Below, piece after piece: positions 51,235-59,329 of a DNA stretch of 64,000 nucleotides (within the stretch, counting starts at the first letter, position 1; every line of letters starts with the position of its first letter). The DNA is from an uncultured Lachnospiraceae bacterium. GTDB taxonomy: Bacteria; Bacillota; Clostridia; Lachnospirales; Lachnospiraceae. Position numbers and translations under genes: made by a program. Below the pieces are notes generated by a model. That model was not told where the DNA came from. It was given only the letters and a program-made list of their open reading frames with translations, and searched no databases. The stretch lies in the NCBI GenBank assembly GCA_947589095.1, contig CANQBX010000010.1, positions 1-64,000 of the forward strand, in the 5' to 3' direction.

Positions 51235-52485
51235 ATGAAAAAGGCATTAGCATTAGGTATGGCTATTGTGATGGCCGCTTCTCTGACTGCCTGTGGCGGC
51301 GGTTCCGGAAGTACCACGACGACGGCCGCTTCTTCTGAGACCACAGCAGCGGCTGCTGAGACGACTGCTGCGGCTGCGGGTGATACGACAGCGGCGGCTG
51401 AGACGGAAGTCGGCGCGGCGAGCACGGACGGAACATGGAAGCTTGGCGTAATTGGTCCGTTTACAGGTGGCGCTTCCGCCTATGGCCTGGCGGTAAGGAA
51501 CGGTGCCGAGCTTGCTGTGAAAGAGATCAATGAAGCCGGAGGCATCAACGGTTATCAGGTCGAGTTGAATTCACAGGACGACGCCAACGTAGAGCAGAAT
51601 TCCGTGAACGCTTACAATACCCTGAAGGACTGGGGAATGCAGATGCTGGTAGGTTCCGTTACTACGGCTCCCTGCATTGCTGTAGCTGAGGAAACCGTCA
51701 TTGACAATATGTTCCAGATGACTCCGTCTGCTTCTGCAGAGGAGTGTATCGCTCATGACAATGTATTCCGCATCTGCTTCTCTGATCCTGATCAGGGAAC
51801 CGCGGCTGCTATTTACATGGGTGAGAAGGGACTGGCGACAAAGATCGGGATTATCTACGACAGTTCCAGCGAGTATTCGTCCGGCATCCGTGAGTCCTTT
51901 GTAGCTGAGGCAGCGAATCAGGGACTTGAAATCGTGGCTGAGGAGGCTTTCACAGCCGACAGCGCGACGGATTTCTCTGTGCAGATTGATAAGATGAACG
52001 AGGCAGGCGCAGAGCTTGTATTTCTTCCGTTCTATTATCAGGAGGCATCTATTGTCTTGAAGCAGGCGTCTGATAAGGGCTTCGCGCCGATCTTCTTTGG
52101 CGTGGATGGTATGGACGGCATTCTGACAGTAGATAATTTTGATACTTCCCTGGCTGAGGATGTTATGCTTTTGACTCCGTTTGCCACTACGCAGGAAAGC
52201 AGCAAGAAGTTTACGGCTGACTATGTCGCGGCATATGGTGAGGATCCCAACCAGTTCGGCGCGGATGCTTATGACGTTGTGTATGCTATCAAGAAGGCGG
52301 CAGAGACTGCGGGCATCACTCCGGATATGAGTATTTCCGATATCTGCGAAGCGATGAAGTCTGCGATGGTTGAGATTTCTGTTGACGGGCTGACCGGTTC
52401 CAATATTACCTGGGACGCTTCCGGCGCACCGACGAAGGATCCGATCGTTGCCAAGATTGTAAACGGCGTATATGAAATTCAGTAA
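51235..52485 (+). CDS. livJ: Branched-chain amino-acid ABC transporter substrate-binding lipoprotein
   Basis: A 416-residue lipoprotein with lipobox LTAC (C20) and a Ser/Thr/Ala-rich tether of about 45 residues. The mature part is a type-1 periplasmic-binding fold of the Leu/Ile/Val family: KLGVIGPFTGGASAYGLAVRNG, AVKEINEAGGINGYQVEL and YDVVYAIKKAAE. It binds branched-chain or related amino acids for LivHMGF. The ATG at 51235 has AGGAGG eight bases upstream. It has its own strong promoter and its own terminator, so it is made separately from, and probably in excess of, the membrane components. Confidence 0.93.
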   Translation: MKKALALGMAIVMAASLTACGGGSGSTTTTAASSETTAAAAETTAAAAGDTTAAAETEVGAASTDGTWKLGVIGPFTGGASAYGLAVRNGAELAVKEINEAGGINGYQVELNSQDDANVEQNSVNAYNTLKDWGMQMLVGSVTTAPCIAVAEETVIDNMFQMTPSASAEECIAHDNVFRICFSDPDQGTAAAIYMGEKGLATKIGIIYDSSSEYSSGIRESFVAEAANQGLEIVAEEAFTADSATDFSVQIDKMNEAGAELVFLPFYYQEASIVLKQASDKGFAPIFFGVDGMDGILTVDNFDTSLAEDVMLLTPFATTQESSKKFTADYVAAYGEDPNQFGADAYDVVYAIKKAAETAGITPDMSISDICEAMKSAMVEISVDGLTGSNITWDASGAPTKDPIVAKIVNGVYEIQ

Positions 52486-52511
52486 TGAATCCGGATAGAA
52501 TCATCTGATCC

Positions 52512-52546
52512 GAGGAGGGGTCGTCAGAAAAGACGGCTCCTCTTTT
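52512..52546 (+). terminator. Rho-independent terminator after livJ
   Basis: GAGGAG (52512-52517) pairs with CTCCTC (52537-52542), with an inner GTC/GAC extension, followed by TTTT. Confidence 0.75.
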
Positions 52547-52582
52547 GGATTATTTCAATCGTTTGTATTCTTTCAAAATTGA

Positions 52583-52611
52583 TTGTGTATTGTTTGTTTC
52601 TGTGGTATACT
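52583..52611 (+). promoter_or_regulatory. Extended -10 promoter for livHMGF
   Basis: TTGTGT (52583-52588), 17 bp, TATACT (52606-52611), with TGG directly before the -10. The livH start codon is 35 bp downstream. Confidence 0.7.
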
Positions 52612-52645
52612 TTGATGCAGAATATCGGGGGAAGGTGGAAGGTCC

Positions 52646-53527
52646 ATGAGCTTTTTGTCATATTTTATCAGCGGCGTCAGCCTTGGAGCGGTCTATGCGA
52701 TCATTGCTCTGGGTTATACCATGGTATACGGAATCGCCAGAATGTTGAATTTTGCCCACGGCGATGTGATCATGGTAGGCAGTTTCATTATTTTTACAGT
52801 GGTCAGTACATTCGGCCTGAATCCTTTTATCGGTATTGCCGCAGGCGTCCTGGCCTGTACGCTTTTGGGCGTAACGGTAGAGAGGATCGCATATCGGCCG
52901 CTTCGTGAAGCGACTTCTCTGGCTGTTCTGATCACAGCGATTGGCGTCAGTTATTTCCTGCAGAATGTTGCCCTGTTGATTTTCGGGTCCAACGCACATC
53001 AGTTTACTTCAGTGGTCAGTCTGCCAAACCTGGTGCTGGCAGGAGGGAATCTGACTATATCGTCTACGGCAATTGTTACGATCATCAGCTGTATTATTAT
53101 CATGATCGCCCTGACCGCATTTATCAATAAGACGAAGATGGGGCAAGCTATGCTGGCGGTTTCCGAGGATCGTGGCGCGGCGTCCCTGATGGGGATCGAT
53201 GTGAATAAGACCATCGCTGTGACATTCGCCATCGGCTCAGCGCTGGCGGCCATCGCGGGTGCGCTGCTCTGTTCGGCTTATCCGTCCCTGACGCCCTATA
53301 CAGGTTCGATGCCCGGCATCAAGGCGTTTACGGCGGCTGTATTCGGCGGCATAGGGTCGATCCCGGGAGCGCTGATCGGAGGCATCGTACTTGGTGTTAT
53401 TGAGAATCTGTCAAAGGCATATATTTCTTCCCAGCTGTCGGACGCGATCGTGTTCGCGGTGCTGATCATCGTACTTCTGGTACGTCCTACCGGCATCCTG
53501 GGCAGGAAGATCAATGAGAAAGTGTAG
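52646..53527 (+). CDS. livH: Branched-chain amino-acid ABC transporter permease LivH
   Basis: A 293-residue inner-membrane protein of the LivH type, nearly all hydrophobic: LGAVYAIIALGYTMVYGIARMLNFAHGD (in two parts) is the family signature, and the C-terminal KAFTAAVFGGIGSIPGALIGG loop is the ATPase-contact region. It forms the channel with LivM. Short gaps or overlaps link livH, livM, livG and livF into one operon. GGAAGG precedes the ATG. Confidence 0.95.
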   Translation: MSFLSYFISGVSLGAVYAIIALGYTMVYGIARMLNFAHGDVIMVGSFIIFTVVSTFGLNPFIGIAAGVLACTLLGVTVERIAYRPLREATSLAVLITAIGVSYFLQNVALLIFGSNAHQFTSVVSLPNLVLAGGNLTISSTAIVTIISCIIIMIALTAFINKTKMGQAMLAVSEDRGAASLMGIDVNKTIAVTFAIGSALAAIAGALLCSAYPSLTPYTGSMPGIKAFTAAVFGGIGSIPGALIGGIVLGVIENLSKAYISSQLSDAIVFAVLIIVLLVRPTGILGRKINEKV

Positions 53528-53536
53528 GTGACGGAC

Positions 53537-54598
53537 ATGACGAAGAACAAAGTAAGAATTCAGAATGCAGTCACCTACGGGATGGTCATCCTGTTCTGGG
53601 TGGTGATCCAGGTGATGGACAAGACCGGCCATCTGAGCAGTCTTTTTAAGGGGCTTTTGGTACCGCTTTGTATGTATGCGATCCTGGCAGTGTCGCTGAA
53701 TCTGACCGTGGGCATTCTGGGAGAGCTGAGCCTGGGCCACGCGGGATTCATGTGCCTGGGCGCGTTTTCCGGCGCGTTTCTGACCAACTGCCTGGAGACG
53801 GCGGTTCCCAGCGTTGGGCTGCGATTCTTTATGGCGCTGATACTGGGCGCGCTGGTGGCTGGTGTCTTCGGCCTGCTGATCGGTATTCCGGTCCTGCGGC
53901 TGAAGGGCGACTATCTTGCCATTGTGACGCTGGCTTTCGGCGAGATCATCAAGAATCTGATCAACGTCCTTTACGTGGGGCGCGACTCCAACGGGTTTCA
54001 TTTTTCTATGAAAGATACCACTTCCCTCGGAATGGATAAGGAAACAGGAGTGGTTCTCATAAAGGGAGCGCAGGGTATTACAGGGACGCCGCGGGCGGCT
54101 ACCTTTACGATTGGCATCCTGCTGCTTCTTCTGACGCTGTTTATCGTGCTGAACCTGATCCATTCCAGGACCGGGCGAGCGATCATGTCCATCCGCGATA
54201 ACCGGATCGCGGCGGAGTCTATCGGCATCAATATTACCAAATATAAGCTGATGGCGTTTTCGATCTCGGCGGCTCTGGCGGGCATGGCCGGCGTACTTTA
54301 CGCTCACAGCCTGTCCACCCTGAAGGCTTCTTCTGATAACTTCGGCTACAACAAGTCGATCCTGATCCTGGTGTTCGTGGTGTTGGGCGGCCTCGGCAAT
54401 ATGCGGGGCTCCATCATCGCGGCCATGCTTCTGACGGCGCTGCCGGAACTGCTGCGCGGACTCAACGACTACCGCATGCTGATCTACGCCATCGTGCTGA
54501 TCGTCATGACGATCTTCAATTCCAGCCCGAAGGCGATCGAGCTGAGAAGCGTGGTCATGAGCAAGCTGCGCGGCGGCGCGAAGAAGGAGGTGGCGTGA
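53537..54598 (+). CDS. livM: Branched-chain amino-acid ABC transporter permease LivM
   Basis: A 353-residue inner-membrane protein of the LivM type with GELSLGHAGFMCLGAF, RLKGDYLAIVTLAFGEI and the contact loop IRDNRIAAESIGINITKYKL. It pairs with LivH. The ATG at 53537 with TAGGTGA upstream is preferred; a GTG at 53528, right after the livH stop, is also in frame. livG starts one base after its stop codon. Confidence 0.95.
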   Translation: MTKNKVRIQNAVTYGMVILFWVVIQVMDKTGHLSSLFKGLLVPLCMYAILAVSLNLTVGILGELSLGHAGFMCLGAFSGAFLTNCLETAVPSVGLRFFMALILGALVAGVFGLLIGIPVLRLKGDYLAIVTLAFGEIIKNLINVLYVGRDSNGFHFSMKDTTSLGMDKETGVVLIKGAQGITGTPRAATFTIGILLLLLTLFIVLNLIHSRTGRAIMSIRDNRIAAESIGINITKYKLMAFSISAALAGMAGVLYAHSLSTLKASSDNFGYNKSILILVFVVLGGLGNMRGSIIAAMLLTALPELLRGLNDYRMLIYAIVLIVMTIFNSSPKAIELRSVVMSKLRGGAKKEVA

Positions 54599-54599
54599 G

Positions 54600-55445
54600 A
54601 TGGCGGCAGATAGCAAGTCTGTGAAAATGGCGGACGGCGCGGTGAAAAGCGGCGGGTCAGCTGGACAGGCAGCCAAGGCAGGTACGGTACCTACCCTGGA
54701 GGTTAAAAACCTCAGCATTTCCTTCGGCGGCTTAAAAGCCGTGGACGGTTTCAACGTGGTTATCGAGAAAGGCCAGCTCTACGGCCTGATCGGCCCCAAC
54801 GGCGCCGGCAAGACGACCGTATTTAATCTGCTGACCGGCGTATATAAGCCGGACACCGGCGTGATCCTTCTGGACGGCAAGAACATTACCGGCAGGAAGA
54901 CCATCGAGATCAATCAGGAGGGCATCGCCAGGACATTCCAGAATATCCGCCTTTTCAAGGAACTGAGCGTTCTGGACAATGTCAAGGTGGGCCTGCACAA
55001 TCATCATAAATATTCCACGCTGGAAGGCATTCTGCGTCTGCCGTCCTTCTATAAGGTCGAGAAGGAGATGAACGAGCGGGCGATGGAGCTTCTGTCCGTC
55101 TTCGATCTGGACAAGGAGTGCGATTACAAGGCGTCCAACCTTCCCTACGGCAAGCAGCGGAAGCTGGAGATTGCCAGGGCTCTGGCTACGGATCCGAAGC
55201 TTCTGCTTCTGGACGAGCCGGCGGCCGGAATGAACCCCAACGAGACCGCGGAGCTGATGGAGACGATTCGCTTCGTCCGGGAGAAATTCAACATGACGAT
55301 CCTTCTGATCGAGCATGATATGAAGCTGGTGGCGGGCATCTGCGAGAGACTGACGGTGCTTAACTTCGGTCAGGTCCTGACCCAGGGCGAGACCTCGGAG
55401 GTGCTGAACGACCGCCGCGTGATCACGGCGTATCTCGGAGAGTAG
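54600..55445 (+). CDS. livG: Branched-chain amino-acid ABC transporter ATPase LivG
   Basis: A 281-residue ATPase. Walker A is GPNGAGKTT (near residue 66), and Walker B LLLLDEPAAGMNP and the LivG-type LIEHDM H-loop region are intact. The signature is the divergent LPYGKQRKLEIA usual for LivG. An N-terminal extension of about 30 Gly/Ala/Ser/Lys-rich residues precedes the normal start of the domain (LEVKNLSISFGG), which is longer than usual. AAGGAGG stands upstream of the ATG inside the end of livM. Confidence 0.95.
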   Translation: MAADSKSVKMADGAVKSGGSAGQAAKAGTVPTLEVKNLSISFGGLKAVDGFNVVIEKGQLYGLIGPNGAGKTTVFNLLTGVYKPDTGVILLDGKNITGRKTIEINQEGIARTFQNIRLFKELSVLDNVKVGLHNHHKYSTLEGILRLPSFYKVEKEMNERAMELLSVFDLDKECDYKASNLPYGKQRKLEIARALATDPKLLLLDEPAAGMNPNETAELMETIRFVREKFNMTILLIEHDMKLVAGICERLTVLNFGQVLTQGETSEVLNDRRVITAYLGE

Positions 55446-55456
55446 GAGGAGAGGAC

Positions 55457-56167
55457 ATGGCGATACTGGAAGTCAGGGACCTGGAAGTTTATTACGGCGT
55501 GATCCAGGCCATCAAGGGAATCTCCTTCGAAGTGAACGAGGGAGAGATCATTGCGCTGATCGGCGCCAACGGTGCCGGCAAGACCACGACGCTGCAGACC
55601 ATCACGGGGCTGATCCCGGCCAAGGCCGGCCGGATCGTTTACGACGGAACCGATATCACGAGAATGCCCGGCTATAAGCTGGTGTCCATGGGCATCGCCC
55701 ATGTGCCGGAAGGCCGGCGGGTCTTCGCGGAGATGACGGTTTTACAGAACCTGCGCATGGGCGCCTACACCCGTAAGGACAAGGCAGAGGTGGAAGAAAC
55801 CCTGAAGAGCATTTACCATCGTTTCCCGCGCCTTGAGGAACGCAAGAACCAGCCGGCCGGAACGCTAAGCGGCGGCGAACAGCAGATGCTTGCCATGGGC
55901 CGGGCCCTGATGTCGCGGCCGAAGCTGATGCTGATGGACGAGCCGTCCATGGGACTGTCGCCGATCTACGTGAATGAGATCTTCGATATAATAAAGGAGA
56001 TCCATAAGAGCGGAACCACGGTCCTTCTGGTGGAGCAGAACGCGAAGAAGGCGCTGTCCATCGCCGATAAGGCGTATGTGCTGGAGACAGGCCGGATCGT
56101 CTTAAGCGGCGACGCCCGTGAGATGATGGACAACGAGCAGGTCAAGAAGGCATATCTGAGCGAATAA
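55457..56167 (+). CDS. livF: Branched-chain amino-acid ABC transporter ATPase LivF
   Basis: A 236-residue ATPase of normal LivF length. Walker A GANGAGKTT, signature LSGGEQQMLAMGRALM, Walker B LMLMDEPSMGLSP and H-loop LVEQNAKKAL are all present. It pairs with LivG to power uptake and ends the operon. AGGAGAGG precedes the ATG. The spoIVA leader hairpin begins 17 bp after the stop and may also serve as the operon terminator. Confidence 0.95.
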   Translation: MAILEVRDLEVYYGVIQAIKGISFEVNEGEIIALIGANGAGKTTTLQTITGLIPAKAGRIVYDGTDITRMPGYKLVSMGIAHVPEGRRVFAEMTVLQNLRMGAYTRKDKAEVEETLKSIYHRFPRLEERKNQPAGTLSGGEQQMLAMGRALMSRPKLMLMDEPSMGLSPIYVNEIFDIIKEIHKSGTTVLLVEQNAKKALSIADKAYVLETGRIVLSGDAREMMDNEQVKKAYLSE

Positions 56168-56184
56168 AACATGCATACCATTTT

Positions 56185-56222
56185 CCCCTTGCTGCATATA
56201 TTTGTACCACCACAGCAAGGGG
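56185..56222 (+). promoter_or_regulatory. Inverted repeat covering the spoIVA ribosome binding site, possible terminator of liv
   Basis: CCCCTTGCTG (56185-56194) is perfectly complementary to CAGCAAGGGG (56213-56222) across an 18-base loop. The right arm includes most of AAGGGGG (56217-56223), the Shine-Dalgarno of spoIVA, and TTATTTTTA follows. It could end the liv transcript, hide the spoIVA start in read-through RNA, or both. Confidence 0.6.
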
Positions 56223-56231
56223 GTTATTTTT

Positions 56232-57707
56232 ATGGAAATGTATTCGGTATACCGGGATATTAAAGCCCGGACCGGCGGCGAGATCTATCTGGGCGTGGTC
56301 GGCCCGGTTCGCACCGGCAAGTCCACATTTATCAAGAGATTCATGGAACTGATGGTGCTCCCCGGTATGGAAGACGAGCATGCCAGGACTCAGACCAGGG
56401 ACGAACTGCCCCAGAGCGCTGCGGGCAAGACGATCATGACGACGGAACCTAAGTTTATTCCGAAGGAGGCCGCGCAGATAAAGCTAGACGACGCCGTTTC
56501 GGCGAAGGTACGCCTGATCGACTGCGTCGGCTTCATGGTGGACGGGGCCGCGGGGCACGTGGAAAATGACAGCGAGCGCATGGTGAGGACGCCCTGGTTC
56601 GATTACCAGATCCCGTTTGCGAAGGCGGCGGAGATCGGAACGCGTAAGGTGATCACGGATCATTCCACGATCGGTCTGGTGGTGACGACGGACGGAAGCA
56701 TTGGAGATATCAGGCGGGAGGCTTATGTGCCGGCGGAGGAGCAGACGGTCGGGGAGCTTAAGGAGATCGGAAAGCCGTTCCTGGTGCTTCTTAATTCGGT
56801 AAAGCCTTACTCGGACGAGACAGTGAAGCTGGCGGATGAGATGGAGGAGAAATATGGCGTGTCGGTACTGCCCGTCAACTGCGAGCAGCTTCGGAAGGAG
56901 GACATTTTCCGGATCCTGCAGATGGTTCTGAACGAATTCCCGGTGACACAGCTGAACTTCAGGATCCCCAAATGGATGGAGATCCTGCCTGCGGATCACT
57001 GGCTGAAGGCGGGTGTGATCGCGGCGGTGAAGGAACTGATGGGCAGGGTGACCCAGATGAAGGACGTAGCCGCGGCGCTTGCGTCGGCGGCCGCGGAGGC
57101 GGTGCGCGGGATGAAGGCGGACCGGATGGATCTGTCCGACGGTACAGTGGAGGTGACCGTCGATGTGGACGACGGGTATTATTATCAGATCCTGAGCGAT
57201 TACGTCGGAATGCCGATCGACGGCGAATGGCAGCTGATGCAGACGCTTAGCAGCCTGGCGAAGATGAAGAAGGAGTACGACAAAGTGCAGAACGCGCTGA
57301 GCCAGGTCCGGCTGCGGGGCTACGGCGTGGTGACGCCGGAGAAGTCGGAGATCCTGCTGGATGAACCGCAGGTGATCCGCCATGGCAACAAATACGGCGT
57401 AAAGATGCGGGCGGAGGCGCCGTCCATCAATATGATCAAGGCCCATATCGAGACGGAGATCGCTCCGATCGTCGGGAGCCAGCAGCAGGCGGAGGACCTG
57501 ATCGCGTACATAAAGCAGAATGCGGCGGAGAGCGAGGACGGGATCTGGAAGACCAATATTTTCGGCAAATCCATCGAACAGATCGTGGAGGACGGCATTC
57601 AGGCGAAGGTGGCGCAGCTGACGGAGGACTGCCAGGTGAAGCTGCAGGACGCGCTGCAGAAGATCATCAATGATTCGAATGGGGGTATGATCTGCATTAT
57701 CATCTGA
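56232..57707 (+). CDS. spoIVA: Stage IV sporulation protein A (spore coat morphogenetic ATPase)
   Basis: A 491-residue protein, almost exactly the length in Bacillus subtilis (492). It opens with the family signature VYRDIKARTGGEIYLGVVGP and the Walker A RTGKST, and ends with the family tail GGMICIII. SpoIVA polymerises with ATP hydrolysis on the forespore surface and is the base on which the coat is built. It shows that the host makes spores. The ATG at 56232 (M-E-M-Y-S) matches other SpoIVA starts and has AAGGGGG eight bases upstream; a start 30 bases earlier is in frame but lies inside the hairpin. I could not assign a confident sigma-E promoter. Confidence 0.97.
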   Translation: MEMYSVYRDIKARTGGEIYLGVVGPVRTGKSTFIKRFMELMVLPGMEDEHARTQTRDELPQSAAGKTIMTTEPKFIPKEAAQIKLDDAVSAKVRLIDCVGFMVDGAAGHVENDSERMVRTPWFDYQIPFAKAAEIGTRKVITDHSTIGLVVTTDGSIGDIRREAYVPAEEQTVGELKEIGKPFLVLLNSVKPYSDETVKLADEMEEKYGVSVLPVNCEQLRKEDIFRILQMVLNEFPVTQLNFRIPKWMEILPADHWLKAGVIAAVKELMGRVTQMKDVAAALASAAAEAVRGMKADRMDLSDGTVEVTVDVDDGYYYQILSDYVGMPIDGEWQLMQTLSSLAKMKKEYDKVQNALSQVRLRGYGVVTPEKSEILLDEPQVIRHGNKYGVKMRAEAPSINMIKAHIETEIAPIVGSQQQAEDLIAYIKQNAAESEDGIWKTNIFGKSIEQIVEDGIQAKVAQLTEDCQVKLQDALQKIINDSNGGMICIII

Positions 57708-57949
57708 GAAGTCCCCTCCCGGATGCACACAGGCTGGTTCCGTTTTTCGTACCGCTTTTAGCAAATCGCTGTGAACTTAGGCTTTTCCCGCGAGCAAACC
57801 TGAACCGCAGGAGGAGTATGCTTCCTTCGCGTATCTTCCGCGAATATAAGCAGTTTATTTTCAAAACGCCGCATCCTTTCGAGAAACTGCATTTTCTGCT
57901 ATCTTTTTTCCCGTCCATGCGTTATACTCTCTAGGGAGGAGCGGAGACC

Positions 57950-58059
57950 ATGCGGAAAAAGAGACTGCAGAGGAGAACGGTATCCGCAGATAAAGAATAT
58001 GAACAGGGATTCCGAAAGGAATATAAAGCAAAGAAAGGTAAAACCAGGAAGACAGAAAA
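57950..58059 (+). other. Likely true 5' end of the LCP gene, now out of frame
   Basis: An ATG at 57950 has the strong site GGAGGAG (57935-57941) eight bases upstream, and a TATACT -10 at 57923-57928. It opens a frame reading MRKKRLQRRTVSADKEYEQG and onward, basic and plausible as the cytoplasmic tail of an LCP protein. The frame runs to a stop at 58138 in the wrong register. Dropping one A from the AAAA run at 58056-58059 would join it smoothly to the LCP frame as KTRKTETPEPELNLDM. Confidence 0.55.
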
Positions 58060-59246
58060 CGCCGGAGCCGGAGCTGAATCTGGATATGCTGTGGCCGCCG
58101 GAGAACGACCCGGATCTGAAGGGTTATTACCTGGATGAAGATTATCCGGACGACGCGTTTTCAGAAGAAGACTACCTGTACGAGGATTATCCCGAAGTGG
58201 ATGAGACCGTTTTGGAACAATACGATCTGCAAAAGAATGCTCCGAAGAGGAAGGACGCGGCCGGCGGCGCCGGGCAGCCCAGGCAGAAAAAGCGGCGGAA
58301 GAAAAAACGCTTCCGTCCGGGAAGGTTCCTTCTGCTTCTGCTTTTGCTGGTTGCCGCCGCGGCCGGTCTCTGGGGCTTTGCGGTCAGCACGGTGTATGAC
58401 CGGATGCATTATGCTCCCATTGCGTCTTTACAGTATACGGCCATGGAGACGGAGGGCGTTACCAATATTCTCCTGATCGGCAATGACTCCAGGGACAAAG
58501 GCGACGACGGACGCTCGGACGCCATGCTGCTCGTGTCCGTGAATAACCGGACGAAAAAAATCTACCTGACTTCTTTCCTGCGGGATATGTATGTGGAAAT
58601 ACCGGGCCATAAGAATAACCGTCTGAATGAGGCGTATTCCTTTGGCGGCCCGGAGCTTCTGATGGAAACGATCCGGCTGAATTTCGGAATTGAAGTGAAC
58701 CGGTACATGCTTGTGAATTTCCAGGCGTTCGCCCGCCTGGTGGACGCGGCGGGCGGCGTGGATCTGGAGCTGACCAACGGGGAAGTGATTTATGTCAACG
58801 GCTATCTGACGGAATACAACGCGTTAGAGAACCGGCCCGCCGGTACGGATTATCTGGACGAGACTCTGAGCGGAATGATCCATCTGAATGGACCGCAGGC
58901 CCTGGCTTACTGCCGGAACCGCTATATCGGTACGGATTTCGCACGGACCGGGCGGCAGAGAAAGGTGCTGTCCGCTCTTATGGAGAGGGCGCCGGTTATT
59001 CTGGCCGGTCATTTCGCGGAGCTGGTCCGCGATCCGCCCGCGGACCTGACGACCAATCTTACAAAGGGCGAGTGCCTGCGGCTGAGCCTTATGGCGCCTG
59101 CGGCGGCGGTCTATGGGATCGTACAGCAGAGCGTTCCCGTCGACGGGAGCTATTCGGATGCCAGGATCCGCGACATGGCGGTGCTCGAGGTGGACTTTGA
59201 GAAGAACCGGCAGTTCCTGCGCGAGAGTATCTATGGAGAACAGTAA
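57999..59246 (+). CDS. LytR-CpsA-Psr (LCP) family cell-wall polymer transferase
   Basis: A 415-residue protein as read from the ATG at 57999. After an acidic, Tyr/Asp/Glu-rich cytoplasmic region and a Lys/Arg cluster there is one membrane helix (about 109-130), then the LCP catalytic domain outside the cell: NILLIGNDSRDKGDDGRSDAMLLVSV, LTSFLRDMYVEIPG, NRLNEAYSFGG and the final YCRNRYIGTDFARTGRQRKVL. The Asp and Arg residues that bind the polyprenyl pyrophosphate substrate are present. LCP enzymes attach anionic polymers to peptidoglycan. The start at 57999 has only a weak upstream site (AAAGAA); see the separate entry for a probable frameshift and better start at 57950. Confidence 0.9.
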   Translation: MNRDSERNIKQRKVKPGRQKTPEPELNLDMLWPPENDPDLKGYYLDEDYPDDAFSEEDYLYEDYPEVDETVLEQYDLQKNAPKRKDAAGGAGQPRQKKRRKKKRFRPGRFLLLLLLLVAAAAGLWGFAVSTVYDRMHYAPIASLQYTAMETEGVTNILLIGNDSRDKGDDGRSDAMLLVSVNNRTKKIYLTSFLRDMYVEIPGHKNNRLNEAYSFGGPELLMETIRLNFGIEVNRYMLVNFQAFARLVDAAGGVDLELTNGEVIYVNGYLTEYNALENRPAGTDYLDETLSGMIHLNGPQALAYCRNRYIGTDFARTGRQRKVLSALMERAPVILAGHFAELVRDPPADLTTNLTKGECLRLSLMAPAAAVYGIVQQSVPVDGSYSDARIRDMAVLEVDFEKNRQFLRESIYGEQ

Positions 59247-59259
59247 AAACGGAATGGAA

Positions 59260-59288
59260 TTGTAAAATCAGGTCCGGCGTGCTATACT
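59260..59288 (+). promoter_or_regulatory. Extended -10 promoter for the metallo-hydrolase gene
   Basis: TTGTAA (59260-59265), 17 bp, TATACT (59283-59288), with TGC directly before the -10. The start codon is 42 bp downstream. Confidence 0.7.
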
Positions 59289-59329
59289 GGTTATATCATA
59301 ATTCGGAGAAGAAAGCAGGGGATGCGCAT

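Noticed and set aside
56150-56181. Possible sigma-E promoter for spoIVA (GCATATC and CATACCAT)
   Set aside because: Both boxes resemble the consensus, but the spacer is 17 bp, longer than the usual 14-15, so I do not report it as a feature.
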